Part shown: piece after piece, positions 34,125 to 42,909 of the stretch
Numbering within the stretch: position 1 is the first letter of the stretch
Layout: each line of letters opens with the position of its first letter
Source of the DNA: DASRBO01 sp035653595
GTDB taxonomy: Bacteria > Actinomycetota > Acidimicrobiia > Acidimicrobiales > JAJPHE01
Direction: 5' to 3'
DNA length: 64,000 nucleotides
NCBI GenBank assembly: GCA_035653595.1
Contig: DASRBO010000001.1
Span: 1-64,000, forward strand
The notes under the pieces: model-generated
The model's input: only the letters and a program-made list of their open reading frames with translations
What the model was told of the DNA's origin: nothing
Database searches by the model: none
Position numbers and translations under genes: made by a program

Positions 34125-34331
34125 ACCGGCAACCTACCCATCCGTACTGCGCCCCGCCTGCGGAAAGGCCCATAGGCCACCAAGACCGACGAACTCGACG
34201 TTCACCGTCAAGCTCACGCAAGGAACCGACCGCCCCGACGATGACCATTGTCGTCGTAGTCAGTAGTCGTCATCTGGGCTCCGTTCCTTGTGCGGTGGAA
34301 CGGCGCCTCGGCATAGTGACGGGGCGGGCAG
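34125..34331. other. Divergent intergenic region with inverted repeats
   Basis: 207 bases. The prolyl oligopeptidase -10 box lies at 34131-34136. CAAGGAAC at 34219-34226 and GTTCCTTG at 34283-34290 form an 8-bp inverted repeat around a stretch rich in GTCGTC/AGTAGTC motifs. No gene was seen. It may hold regulatory sites for the signalling operon that starts at 34332. Confidence 0.4.
34131..34136 (-). promoter_or_regulatory. -10 box for the prolyl oligopeptidase gene (leaderless)
   Basis: Minus-strand TAGGTT six bases before the ATG at 34124; no ribosome binding site between. Confidence 0.5.
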
Positions 34332-36311
34332 GTGCAACGCGCCGGGCGAGCGCGTTCGAGCAGAGGAGCACAAACGGTCAGCCAGTCGAATACCGCCGAC
34401 TTCGACCATGCGGTGCGCAACTGCGCCGCCATCGTCTCCGGATTCGCCAACCTCATCTCCGAGGAGGTGGCGGAGTCCTCCAGCGTGGTCGACGAGCACG
34501 TCGAACGGCTGGCCGCCAACGTGGACGCCATGCGCCGGCTGCTGGAGTCACGCCCGCCAGCCATGTCGCCGGCCAGGCGCGGCGAACGTCGGCCCCGCCT
34601 CGCCCCGGTCCGTCCGCTGCGGTCGCTGCTGGTGGTGGAGGACGACGACGACCACTTCTACCTGCTGCGCTCGCTTCTGTCCCGCCACGGCCGGGGCGGT
34701 CCATGGCGCCTGTTGCGGGCCCGCACCCTGGCCGAGGCGCGCACCATCCTCGCGACCCAGGAGCCGGCCTGCAGCCTGATCGACCTGCACCTGCCTGACT
34801 CCGACCAGCTCGACACCCTGTCCCAGCTCCGGGCGGCGGCACCGTTCCAGCCCATGATCGTGGTCACCGGTGCCGAGCCCACCAGCGGGCTGGACGCCGT
34901 GCGCATGGGCGCCCAGGACTACCTGGTGAAGGGGAACCTGTCGGGGGAGCTGGTCGAACGGGCGGTCGAGTACGCCATAGAGCGGGCCCGGTTCGAGGCG
35001 GCCCTGGTGCATCAGGCCCTGCACGATCCGGTCACCGGGCTGGCCAACCGCAGCCTGCTCTTCGATCGGTTGTCGCTCGCCCTGGCCCGGCTCGACCGGC
35101 ACAGCTCCAGGGTGGGGCTGCTGTTCATCGATCTCGACCGGTTCAAGATCCTCAACGACAGCCTCGGCCACCAGATCGGAGACGAGCTGTTGACCCAGGT
35201 GGGCCTCCGGCTCATGAACCGGGCCCGGCGGACCGACACCGTCGCCCGGGTCGGCGGGGACGAGTTCGTGGTCCTGATCGAGGACCTGGCCGACGGATCC
35301 GAGGCGGCCAGGATCGCCGAGCAGATCCTCGCCATGTTCGACTCTCCGTTCCCCTGCAGCGCCGGCCCCCAGACCCTGTCGGCCAGCATCGGCGTGGCCA
35401 TCACCGACACCGGCGACATCTCGCCCCAGATGCTGATCGCCAACGCCGACACCGCCATGTACCGGGCCAAGGAGCGGGGTCGACGGCGGTGGGAGCTGTT
35501 CGATCAGGACATGCGCAACCGCCTGGTCAACCTGTTCTGCCTCGAGCAGGAGCTGGCCGGGGCCCACTCCAAGGGCCAGCTCGAGGTGTGGTACCAGCCG
35601 GTGGTGGACATCGGCACCGGCCGCACGATCGGCGCCGAGGCTCTGCTGCGCTGGAACCACCCGCTGCGCGGCCTGCTCAGCCCGGCCGACTTCCTGCAGG
35701 TCGCCGAGGAGACCGGCCAGATCATCGACATCGGAGCCTGGGTGCTGCGGGAAGCCTGCGAACAGGCGCAACGGTGGTCGGACGATGGCGTCGTTGAGCC
35801 CGGCTTCGTGATGTGGGCCAACGTGTCCTCCCGCCAGTTCGAGCGCCCTGGCGACCTCGAGCGCACGGTCGTGGCGGCGCTGGGGGCGGGGTCAGGGCCG
35901 TGGGTGCTTGGCCTGGAGATAACCGAGACGACCGTGCTGCAGGACGTGGAGCAGGCCGGTGCCGTGCTGGCCGACCTGCGGGCCCTCGGAACGAGGATCG
36001 CCATAGACGACTTCGGCACCGGCTTCTCCTCCCTGCGCTGGCTGCAGCGGCTGCCGATAGACCGGCTCAAGATCGACGCCAACTTCGTGGCCGGGGTCAG
36101 CGACCGGGGGGCCGACCGGGCCATCGTCGCCGCCTGCCTCGGCCTGGGCGAAGCCTTGGGGCTGGGCTGCACCGCCGAAGGCGTGGAGACCGCCAACCAG
36201 CTCGAGATCCTGACCCAGATGGGATGCCAGGCCGCCCAGGGACACCTGCTGGGGATGCCCTCTCCCGCCGCCCGGGCGCTCAGGAGGGCCACCGGTGACC
36301 GCCGCCACTAG
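34332..36311 (+). CDS. Receiver-GGDEF-EAL protein (c-di-GMP synthesis/turnover)
   Basis: 659 residues from GTG 34332. A leader helix (24-72) precedes a receiver domain (98-212; Asp151 phosphoacceptor, Lys200). The GGDEF domain (about 230-390) has the intact motif at 308-312 and the RxxD inhibitory site at 299-302. The EAL domain (about 400-650) has EAL at 436-438, then NVSSRQF, EITETTVL, IDDFGTGFSSL and the loop-6 GVET. Both catalytic motifs are complete, so it may make and break c-di-GMP under phosphorylation control. Start is uncertain: a strong AGAGGAG (34362-34368) sits five bases before an in-frame ACG at 34374, while GTG 34332 has no ribosome site. First gene of a signalling operon. Confidence 0.92.
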   Translation: MQRAGRARSSRGAQTVSQSNTADFDHAVRNCAAIVSGFANLISEEVAESSSVVDEHVERLAANVDAMRRLLESRPPAMSPARRGERRPRLAPVRPLRSLLVVEDDDDHFYLLRSLLSRHGRGGPWRLLRARTLAEARTILATQEPACSLIDLHLPDSDQLDTLSQLRAAAPFQPMIVVTGAEPTSGLDAVRMGAQDYLVKGNLSGELVERAVEYAIERARFEAALVHQALHDPVTGLANRSLLFDRLSLALARLDRHSSRVGLLFIDLDRFKILNDSLGHQIGDELLTQVGLRLMNRARRTDTVARVGGDEFVVLIEDLADGSEAARIAEQILAMFDSPFPCSAGPQTLSASIGVAITDTGDISPQMLIANADTAMYRAKERGRRRWELFDQDMRNRLVNLFCLEQELAGAHSKGQLEVWYQPVVDIGTGRTIGAEALLRWNHPLRGLLSPADFLQVAEETGQIIDIGAWVLREACEQAQRWSDDGVVEPGFVMWANVSSRQFERPGDLERTVVAALGAGSGPWVLGLEITETTVLQDVEQAGAVLADLRALGTRIAIDDFGTGFSSLRWLQRLPIDRLKIDANFVAGVSDRGADRAIVAACLGLGEALGLGCTAEGVETANQLEILTQMGCQAAQGHLLGMPSPAARALRRATGDRRH

Positions 36312-38043
36312 CGGCTCGTTCTGGTCGGGCGGCAACCTGCACCGGCTCCGGCGGCCGGCGTCCTCGCCGGACACCACCGCCGTGCGCTTCGCCGCCGCCG
36401 TGCGGCTGGCCCTGGTGGTGGCCGCCGCCGCCGCCGGCTCGTTCATCCCCGACACCACCGGCCGTCGGGCCGATCTGATGCTGGTGGTGGGGCTGGCGGG
36501 GGTGCCGTGGGCCACGGTCCTGCTCTTCGCCTCGGAGCGGACGGGCAACCGGGTGGCGCTGATGGGGGGACCGCTGGGCGACCTGGCCCTGCTGGCATCG
36601 GTGGCGGTGGTCTACCCGGCCGCCAACCAGGCCGTGCTGCTCGGCTACCTGGTGGTCATCGTCTTCGCCGTCTACACCATGGGCCGGCCTCTGGCCGCCG
36701 GCGTCGGCGCCGGGGCGATCGCCCTGGCCTGGCTGTGCCAGCTGCTCGTGCCCGGCCGGCAGCGGGCCGCCGACGGGGTCCTCATCGCCTTCACCGCCGC
36801 CGTGGTCGCCATGGTGTCGCTGTTCGAGCGCACCGCGGTGCTGCGCACCAGGGCCGACACCCGCTACCAGCGGCTGCAGACCAAGGCGGCGACCATCGTG
36901 GCCCACGTGGCCGACGCCATCGTGGTCACCGACGCCGCCGGGGTGATCACCCAGGCCAATCCCGCCGCCGAGCGGGTCCTGGGGAACGACTCCGCTCCCC
37001 TGGTGGGCAGCCCGTGTGCCATGAGCCTGGCCCTGCGCAAGGGGGAGAAGCCCCTTGACTGCACCGGGCGCTGCGGCCTGCTCGACGTGGTGAGCCCGGA
37101 GGCGGCGGCCAGCGGGGTGGAGGTGTGGCGGCTCTGCCGCGACGTCCGCCAGCCGCTGCTGGCCAGCGCCGCCCCGGTCGAGGCGGCCGGGGGCGCCGGC
37201 GAGGTGGTGCACTCCATGCGCGACATCACCCAGCTCAAGCAGGCGGAGGAGGCCAAGACCCTCTTCCTCGCCACCGCCACCCACGAGCTCAAGACCCCGC
37301 TCACGGTCATCAACGGCTTCGCCGAGACGCTGCGGACCTACGAGGACCTCGACCCCGACCTCAAGATGGCCGCCCTCGACGCCATCCGGTCCCGCGGGAT
37401 GGAGCTGAGCCGGATCATCGACCGCCTGCTGCTGTCCAGCCGCATCGAGGCCGGCCGGGTCCACTTGCGCCTCGAGCCGGTCGACGTCGCCCGGCTGGCG
37501 GGCGAACGGGCGGCCACCTTCGGCCAGGCCAGCGGGCGGGCCGTGTCGGCGCGCATCCCCGAGGGCGTCCCGGCGGTTACCGCCAACGCCGAGGCGTTCG
37601 TGACGGTGGTGGACCACCTCCTCGACAACGCCGTCAAGTACTCGCCCCACGGCTCGCCGCTCGAGCTGGACGTGCAGGCGATGGACGACCGGCTGGTGAC
37701 CGTCGCCGTCACCGACCACGGCATCGGCATGGACCCGGAGCACGCGGCCCGCTGCTTCGAGAAGTTCTGGCAGGCGGAGGCCACCGACGTCCGCCGCTTC
37801 GGCGGAACAGGCATCGGCCTGTACATCGTCCAGTCGCTCGTCGAGGCCATGGGGGGAACCGTTGACGTGCGCACCGCTCGGGGCCACGGCAGCACGTTCA
37901 TCGTCAGCCTGCCCGTGCGCCCTGCCGGCGACGAGCCGGCACCAGCCGACGCGGGTGAGGGCGACGCGGCCGACCGGGGCGAGCCGACCTCCATCCGCGA
38001 GTTCATGCGCCAGATCGGGGTGCCGGAGAGGAGGGGACGGTGA
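36295..38043 (+). CDS. Membrane-bound PAS-domain sensor histidine kinase
   Basis: 582 residues from GTG 36295, overlapping the previous gene by 17 bases. The N-terminal 180 residues form about six hydrophobic helices with short loops (MASE-like sensor). A PAS domain (about 195-305, IVAHVADAIVVTDAAGVITQANPAAERVLG) contains an unusual set of cysteines (SPCAMSL, LDCTGRCGLLDV) that could bind metal or react with oxidants. HisKA has the His in FLATATHELKTPLTVI; HATPase has LLDNAVKYSP, DHGIGMDPE and GGTGIGLYIV. Likely partner of one or more receivers in this operon. Confidence 0.92.
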   Translation: MTAATSGSFWSGGNLHRLRRPASSPDTTAVRFAAAVRLALVVAAAAAGSFIPDTTGRRADLMLVVGLAGVPWATVLLFASERTGNRVALMGGPLGDLALLASVAVVYPAANQAVLLGYLVVIVFAVYTMGRPLAAGVGAGAIALAWLCQLLVPGRQRAADGVLIAFTAAVVAMVSLFERTAVLRTRADTRYQRLQTKAATIVAHVADAIVVTDAAGVITQANPAAERVLGNDSAPLVGSPCAMSLALRKGEKPLDCTGRCGLLDVVSPEAAASGVEVWRLCRDVRQPLLASAAPVEAAGGAGEVVHSMRDITQLKQAEEAKTLFLATATHELKTPLTVINGFAETLRTYEDLDPDLKMAALDAIRSRGMELSRIIDRLLLSSRIEAGRVHLRLEPVDVARLAGERAATFGQASGRAVSARIPEGVPAVTANAEAFVTVVDHLLDNAVKYSPHGSPLELDVQAMDDRLVTVAVTDHGIGMDPEHAARCFEKFWQAEATDVRRFGGTGIGLYIVQSLVEAMGGTVDVRTARGHGSTFIVSLPVRPAGDEPAPADAGEGDAADRGEPTSIREFMRQIGVPERRGR

Positions 38044-38798
38044 CCTACGCCGTCGGGCTGGCCAACATCTTCCTGGGGGTCATCTACACCTGCTACGGCA
38101 TCATGACCCTGCTCGACCTCAAGCGGGGCTGGAAGGAGCGGGGCTTCTCCCACTTCGGGGCGGCATGGGTGGCCATGGCCTTCACCTGCGGGCCCCACCA
38201 CCTCGAGCACGGCGTCCACGTGCTGGGCTCGCCGCTGGGCGCCGGGCCCCTCGACCTGGCGGTGGTGCTGGTCGGGTTCCCGGCCGGAGCGGTGTGGTTC
38301 CTCCTGCGGGTTGAGGCGCTGACCGGTGGCCGGGGCGACCGGTTGATCCGCGGCACGCCCTCGTGGATCGCCGCCCTGCCCTGGCTGGCGGTGGTCTACC
38401 TGGGCTCCCTGGTCCTCGAATCGGTCCTCCTGCTGCGGCACGGATCGGCGTTCACCCCCCGCATGACGCCCAACGTGCTGCTGCTGGGCATCTACTGCCT
38501 CATCGGCTATTACCTCATCCGGGCCCAGGTGGGCAGCCACCGCCAGACCGACGGCTGGTCGCTGTCCGGCCTGGCCCTGGGCATCGTGTTCCCCACCTGC
38601 GGGCTCATGCACGTGTTCTTCGCCGCCTACGCCGCCTCCGGCCGATACGACATCGAGGCCATCGGCCTCACCATCGACTGGCTGGCGGTGCCTGCGGCCA
38701 TCTACTTCGTCTGGGTGGTGCGGGCCCTGTACCTCGGGACCATCACCGACTGGAACGAGAGCGCCGGTCCGGTGCAGCCCCAGCTGGCGGGGACCTGA
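38040..38798 (+). CDS. Multispan membrane protein of unknown function
   Basis: 252 residues, GTG 38040 overlapping the kinase stop (GTGA). About seven hydrophobic helices are predicted. Notable polar residues within membranes are FTCGPHHLEHGVHVLGSP (a Cys and four His close together) and FPTCGLMHVFFAAYA (Cys and His), which could hold a metal or heme. I do not recognise a family. Its location between a histidine kinase and two receivers suggests a sensory or signal-relay role (inference). Confidence 0.75.
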   Translation: MTYAVGLANIFLGVIYTCYGIMTLLDLKRGWKERGFSHFGAAWVAMAFTCGPHHLEHGVHVLGSPLGAGPLDLAVVLVGFPAGAVWFLLRVEALTGGRGDRLIRGTPSWIAALPWLAVVYLGSLVLESVLLLRHGSAFTPRMTPNVLLLGIYCLIGYYLIRAQVGSHRQTDGWSLSGLALGIVFPTCGLMHVFFAAYAASGRYDIEAIGLTIDWLAVPAAIYFVWVVRALYLGTITDWNESAGPVQPQLAGT

Positions 38799-38799
38799 C

Positions 38800-39228
38800 G
38801 TGTCCGTTGTCCTGCTGGTCGACGACGCCCCCGACATCCGCCTCCTGGAGCGGGCGGTGCTGGCCCGCCGGGGTCATGAGGTGCTGGAGGCCGCCAGCGG
38901 CAGGGAGGCTCTGGCGCTGCTCAACGACGGGCCGCTGCCCACCGTGGTTGTCCTCGACGTCCAGATGCCGGAGATGGACGGGTGGGAGACCTTGTCCAGC
39001 ATCCGCCGCCACCCCCGGGCCGCCGACATCCCGGTGATCCTGTGCACGGTGAAGAGCCGGTCCCAGGACGAGGCCCGGGCCTGGCGCGGCGGCTGCGACG
39101 GCTACCTCATCAAGCCCTTCCCCATCGCCCGGCTGGCCGAGGAGGTCGAGGAGGTGGCCCGGCGCAGCCCCGAGGAGCGCCAGGCGGTGCGCCGCCTTCA
39201 CCACGAGCAGCTCTCCGACATCGCCTAG
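38800..39228 (+). CDS. Stand-alone response regulator receiver
   Basis: 142 residues from GTG 38800, two bases after the membrane protein stop. A receiver domain only: acidic DDAPD near residue 10, phosphoacceptor Asp in VVVLDVQMPEMDGW, Thr in LCTVKSR and Lys in YLIKPFPI. The last ~25 residues are helical and lack a DNA-binding domain, so it probably passes the phosphate on or acts by protein contact, perhaps with the REC-GGDEF-EAL protein. Confidence 0.92.
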   Translation: MSVVLLVDDAPDIRLLERAVLARRGHEVLEAASGREALALLNDGPLPTVVVLDVQMPEMDGWETLSSIRRHPRAADIPVILCTVKSRSQDEARAWRGGCDGYLIKPFPIARLAEEVEEVARRSPEERQAVRRLHHEQLSDIA

Positions 39229-39263
39229 CGCGGGCGATCCCGAACGACAGGAAAGAGCCCCCG

Positions 39264-39644
39264 ATGGCCAGTCAGATCCGAACCTTGATCGTGGACGACC
39301 AGTCCGACGTGCGCCTGCTGCTGCGGACGGTGATCGACCGGGCCAACGCCGGCCTGTCTGTGGTGGCCGAGGCGTCCAGCGGGGAGGAGGCCCTCGAGCA
39401 GGTCGAGATGTGGAACCCGCTGGTGGTGGTGCTCGACGAGATGATGGCGGAGATGAGCGGCCTGGACACCGCCGCGGCCCTCCGAGCCCGCCGGCCCAGC
39501 CAGATCCTCGTGCTGTGCTCGGCCTACCTCGACGAGGACGTCATCGCCCGGGCCAGGGAGATAGGCATCGACGCCTGGGTCTCCAAGGACGCCCTGCGGG
39601 AGCTGCCCGGCCTCATCCGCAACCTGGTCTGCCGGGCCGGCTGA
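39264..39644 (+). CDS. Stand-alone response regulator receiver
   Basis: 126 residues from ATG 39264, with a good ribosome site (ACAGGAAAGAG). Receiver domain with VDDQSDVRLLLR, phosphoacceptor Asp in VVVLDEMMAEMSGLD, Ser in LVLCSAYL and Lys in AWVSKDAL. This has the flavour of NarL-type receivers (LIVDD..VR..L, SK at beta-5) but without the LuxR HTH. Last gene of the signalling run; convergent with adk. Confidence 0.9.
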   Translation: MASQIRTLIVDDQSDVRLLLRTVIDRANAGLSVVAEASSGEEALEQVEMWNPLVVVLDEMMAEMSGLDTAAALRARRPSQILVLCSAYLDEDVIARAREIGIDAWVSKDALRELPGLIRNLVCRAG

Positions 39645-39656
39645 TCCGGCACCGGC

Positions 39657-40232
39657 TCAGCTCCGCAGGTCGATCGGGGCCAGGGCGGCGCTGATGCGCC
39701 CGGCGACCTCCTCCACCGCCCCGGTGCCGTCCACCTCGATCAGCACCCCCCGCCGGCGGTAGTAGTCGACCAGGGGCTCGGTGCTGGCGGCGTATACCTC
39801 GAGGCGGTGGCGGATGGTGTCGGGGTTGTCGTCGGAGCGGTCCCCGGCCCGGCCCAGCAGGCGCCGCACCAGCTCGTCCTCGGGCACCGCCAGGGATATG
39901 ACGGCGTGGAAGGTGCGGTCGTTGGCCGAGCCCCACTCATAGGCTGCCTCGGCCTGGGCCAGGGTGCGGGGGAACCCGTCCAGCACGAACCCGGTAAGGG
40001 CGGGAGGCCCGGTGATCGCCTTGAGCACCAGGCTCAGCACCAGCCGGTCAGGGACCAGCTCGCCCTGGTCCATGAGCTGCCTGGCCTCGGCCCCCAGCCG
40101 GCTGCCGCTGGCCACCTCGGCCCGCAGCATGTCGCCGGTGGCCAGGTGGGGCACCTGGTGGGCATCGGCCAGGATGGTCCCCTGGGTGCCCTTGCCGGCC
40201 CCCGGAGGTGCCACCAGCAACGCCCGCAACAT
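39657..40232 (-). CDS. adk: Adenylate kinase-family nucleoside monophosphate kinase
   Basis: 191 residues from ATG 40232, with AGGAGG upstream. P-loop VAPPGAGKGTQ, NMP-binding ATGDMLRAEVASGS, LDGFPRTLAQAEA and a short lid (RAGDRSDDNPDTIRHRLEVY), the short-type adenylate kinase. It converts ATP and AMP to two ADP. The start varies from the canonical 'GPPGAGKGTQ'. It is placed 30 bases behind a secreted hydrolase rather than among ribosomal protein genes with secY and map, so it may be a second copy; the rest of the genome would tell. Confidence 0.88.
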   Translation of the reverse strand: MLRALLVAPPGAGKGTQGTILADAHQVPHLATGDMLRAEVASGSRLGAEARQLMDQGELVPDRLVLSLVLKAITGPPALTGFVLDGFPRTLAQAEAAYEWGSANDRTFHAVISLAVPEDELVRRLLGRAGDRSDDNPDTIRHRLEVYAASTEPLVDYYRRRGVLIEVDGTGAVEEVAGRISAALAPIDLRS

Positions 40233-40262
40233 CGATCGACTGCCTCCTGTGCCGCCCGGTCG

Positions 40263-41825
40263 CTAACTGGGGCACATGGTGGCATTGGCGGGCACCGCCA
40301 GTCGCACCAGGTAGGCATCGTCGATGTCCCGCACGCACGCGCTGTAGTAGTAGGCCACGTGGTCCACACCCCGCCGGCCAACCAGCACGCCGTGGTCCAG
40401 CTCGCCGGCCAGGTTCACCGCCCACTGGTACGGGGTGGCCGGGTCGGCGGTGGTGCCCACCACCAGGATCGGGGGTGCCCCGGGGTCATGGGCCGCTCCG
40501 GTGACCCGCGACGCCGGCACCGGCCACACGGCGCAGATGGCGGTGGCCCACTCGAACACCGGGCCGAACACCGGGGCCCTCTGGCCGGCGGCGGCGGCGA
40601 TCGACGGATAGGCCGACAGGTCGGGGTTGCCAGGGTGGTCCTCGCAGTTGATGGCGCTGTTGGCGTCGGAGTTGTTCGAGCTGCCGTGCACCTGGTAGCG
40701 GTCGGAGAGCGAGAGCACCCCCGATCCGTTGCCCGCCGCAGCCTGGGCGAGGGCCTGGCCGAGGCTGGGCCAGAAGCTGGTGGAGGTGAGGGTGTCCATG
40801 GTGGCGAGGTAGAGCTCGCCCACCCCGGCACTGCGCCCACCACCGGCCGGCTCGCGCTGCTTGCGCATCCGGTCCAGGAGCGACATGAACGCCGACTGGG
40901 GATCGCCCCCCGGCCTCCAGGCGCACGACGACGAGCCGGCGCACCAGCTGAGGAACGAGTTGAGGCTGGACTCGAAGCCGGCCGCCTGGTCGGAGGCCAT
41001 CTGCTGCAGGGTGAGGGCGGGGTCTATGGCCCCGTCGAGGACCATGGCCCGGACGTGGGTCGGGAACATCGATGCGTAGGTGGCGCCCAGAAGCGTTCCG
41101 TAGGAGTGGCCGAGGAAGGTCAGCTCGGTGTCGCCGAGGGCGGCCCGGATGCGGTCGAGGTCGCGGGCGGCGTCCACCGACCCGACGTGGGCCAGCAGGC
41201 TGGCGGTGCTGCGGTTCACACAGTCGGCGGCGTAGGCCCGGAAGCCGTCGATTAGGGCCTGCTGGGAGGACGAGTCGGTGGGGGCCGGATCGGGCAGGGG
41301 GCCGGGGGATCCTCCTGTGCCCTGGATGCAGTGCACCGGGTCGCTGCGCTCTACCCCGCGGGGGTCGAAGGACACCACGTCGAAGTGGTCCTGCAGGCTG
41401 GGGGTCAGCACCCGCAGCTCGGTGGGCAGGTCGTCGATGCCCGAGTCACCGGGCCCACCCGGGTTGATTACCAGCGAGCCGATCCTCTCCGACGGGACCA
41501 GGGCGGGACGCCGGGCCAGGGCGATGGAGATGGTCGCTCCGTCCGGATGGGAGTAGTCGAGGGGGACGGGCAGGCTGGCGCACTGGAGCGCCCCGCACGG
41601 CGTCCAGGACAGGGCCGGAGGGGCCGTGGTCGTGCTCGTCGTCCTGGCGGGGGCGGCCGTGGTCGTGGTCGGCGGGACCACCCCGGCCGACCTCGCAGGG
41701 GGAGCGGCGGCGGGCCGCCGCGAGCCCCCGGCATGGGTGGCCACCCCCACGCAGCCGGCGGCGCCCACCAGGGCGGCGGCCACCGCCAGCCAGCGCCGGA
41801 CGGTGGAGGTCGGGACAGCTGCCAC
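40263..41825 (-). CDS. Secreted alpha/beta hydrolase, TAP-like (tripeptidyl aminopeptidase family)
   Basis: 520 residues from GTG 41825. The N-terminal hydrophobic segment ends at AAGC, a probable lipobox, followed by a Pro/Thr-rich linker (residues ~30-75), so it is a lipid-anchored extracytoplasmic enzyme. The hydrolase has VINPGGPGDSGIDDLP, FDPRGVERSDPVHC, nucleophile GHSYGTLLGATYASMFP, VLDGAIDP, a C-terminal acid region LVVGTTADPATPYQW and a His near LDHGVLVG. The cysteine pattern suits the secreted actinobacterial peptidase group. It likely removes tripeptides or hydrolyses esters outside the cell. Confidence 0.87.
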   Translation of the reverse strand: MAAVPTSTVRRWLAVAAALVGAAGCVGVATHAGGSRRPAAAPPARSAGVVPPTTTTAAPARTTSTTTAPPALSWTPCGALQCASLPVPLDYSHPDGATISIALARRPALVPSERIGSLVINPGGPGDSGIDDLPTELRVLTPSLQDHFDVVSFDPRGVERSDPVHCIQGTGGSPGPLPDPAPTDSSSQQALIDGFRAYAADCVNRSTASLLAHVGSVDAARDLDRIRAALGDTELTFLGHSYGTLLGATYASMFPTHVRAMVLDGAIDPALTLQQMASDQAAGFESSLNSFLSWCAGSSSCAWRPGGDPQSAFMSLLDRMRKQREPAGGGRSAGVGELYLATMDTLTSTSFWPSLGQALAQAAAGNGSGVLSLSDRYQVHGSSNNSDANSAINCEDHPGNPDLSAYPSIAAAAGQRAPVFGPVFEWATAICAVWPVPASRVTGAAHDPGAPPILVVGTTADPATPYQWAVNLAGELDHGVLVGRRGVDHVAYYYSACVRDIDDAYLVRLAVPANATMCPS

Positions 41826-41906
41826 CGGCCCACTGTGACATCTGAGGGCAGCCGGCCCGCCGCGGGCGACGCCGGCGCGGGAACAGCCAGGCCAACCCGG
41901 CCGTTA

Positions 41907-41912
41907 TATAGT
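41907..41912 (+). promoter_or_regulatory. -10 box and palindromic site before the pirin gene
   Basis: TATAGT at 41907-41912 followed directly by TTGA-ACGC-TCAA (41912-41923), a short inverted repeat that a regulator could bind. Unlike many neighbours this gene has a leader with GGAGG before its ATG. The ten bases ATATAGTTGA here recur before the gene at 48618. Confidence 0.5.
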
Positions 41913-41937
41913 TGAACGCTCAATTGTTGGAGGACCG

Positions 41938-42894
41938 ATGCCGGCCGTCACCGCAGACACCCTCACCCTGCCCCGCCTACCCGCACCCGGGCCCGACCGG
42001 CGGCCCCGGCCGGTCAGGTCGGTGACCACCGCCCCCAGCGGGCTGGAGGGCGAAGGCTTCCCCGTCCGGCGCGCCTTCGCCGGCGTCGACCTGGCCGACC
42101 TCGATCCGTTCGTCCACATGGACCAGATGGGCGCCGTGGACTACGGCCCCGGCGAGCCGCGGGGCACCGCCTGGCACCCGCACCGCGGCTTCGAGACGGT
42201 GACCTACATGATCGAAGGCACCTTCCAGCATCAGGACTCCCACGGCGGGGGCGGCATCATCTCCGACGGCGCCACCCAGTGGATGACCGCCGGCGGCGGC
42301 ATCCTGCACATCGAGACCCCACCCGAGGCGCTGGTCGTCAGCGGCGGGCTCTTCCACGGGATCCAGCTGTGGGTGAACCTGCCCGCCAGCGACAAGATGG
42401 TCTCGCCCCGGTACCAGAGCCTCGAGGGCGAGCAGGTGGTGCTGGTCTCATCCCCGGACGGCGGCGCCCTGCTCCGGGTGGTGGCCGGCGACGTCGCCGG
42501 GCACCGGGGCCCGGGCGCGACCCACACCCCGATCAGCTTCGTCCACGCCACCGTGGCGGCCGGCGCCCGTCTCGAGCTCCCCTGGGATCCCGAGTTCAAC
42601 GCCCTCGTCTACGTGCTGGCGGGATCCGGGTCGGTCGGCGAGGAGGGCCGGCCGGTTGCCGGTGGCCAGCTGGCGGTGTTCGGCTCCGGCGACTACCTCG
42701 CCGTCGCCTCCACCGAGGGTGGTGCGCCGCTCGAGATCCTCGTGCTCGGGGGCCGGCCCATACGCGAGCCCGTAGCCGCCTACGGCCCGTTCGTGATGAA
42801 CAATCGCCAGGAGCTGGTGCAGGCCATGGAGGACTACCGGGCCGGCAGGCTCGGGGTCATCCCTCCCGGCGCCCTCATGCCCTTCCACGCCTGA
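41938..42894 (+). CDS. Pirin-family bicupin protein
   Basis: 318 residues from ATG 41938. The N-terminal cupin has the pirin signature with metal ligands in GTAWHPHRGFETVTYMIEG (His-x-His) and FQHQDSHGGGGII (His), then QWMTAGGGILHIE (Glu). GLFHGIQLWVNLP and the C-terminal cupin (PWDPEFNALVYVLAGSGSV) follow. Pirins bind iron; some oxidise quercetin or act as redox-sensing cofactors of transcription. The start is favoured by the ribosome site TTGGAGG. Role in this organism unknown. Confidence 0.92.
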   Translation: MPAVTADTLTLPRLPAPGPDRRPRPVRSVTTAPSGLEGEGFPVRRAFAGVDLADLDPFVHMDQMGAVDYGPGEPRGTAWHPHRGFETVTYMIEGTFQHQDSHGGGGIISDGATQWMTAGGGILHIETPPEALVVSGGLFHGIQLWVNLPASDKMVSPRYQSLEGEQVVLVSSPDGGALLRVVAGDVAGHRGPGATHTPISFVHATVAAGARLELPWDPEFNALVYVLAGSGSVGEEGRPVAGGQLAVFGSGDYLAVASTEGGAPLEILVLGGRPIREPVAAYGPFVMNNRQELVQAMEDYRAGRLGVIPPGALMPFHA

Positions 42895-42909
42895 GGGCGC
42901 CGGCCCGGC

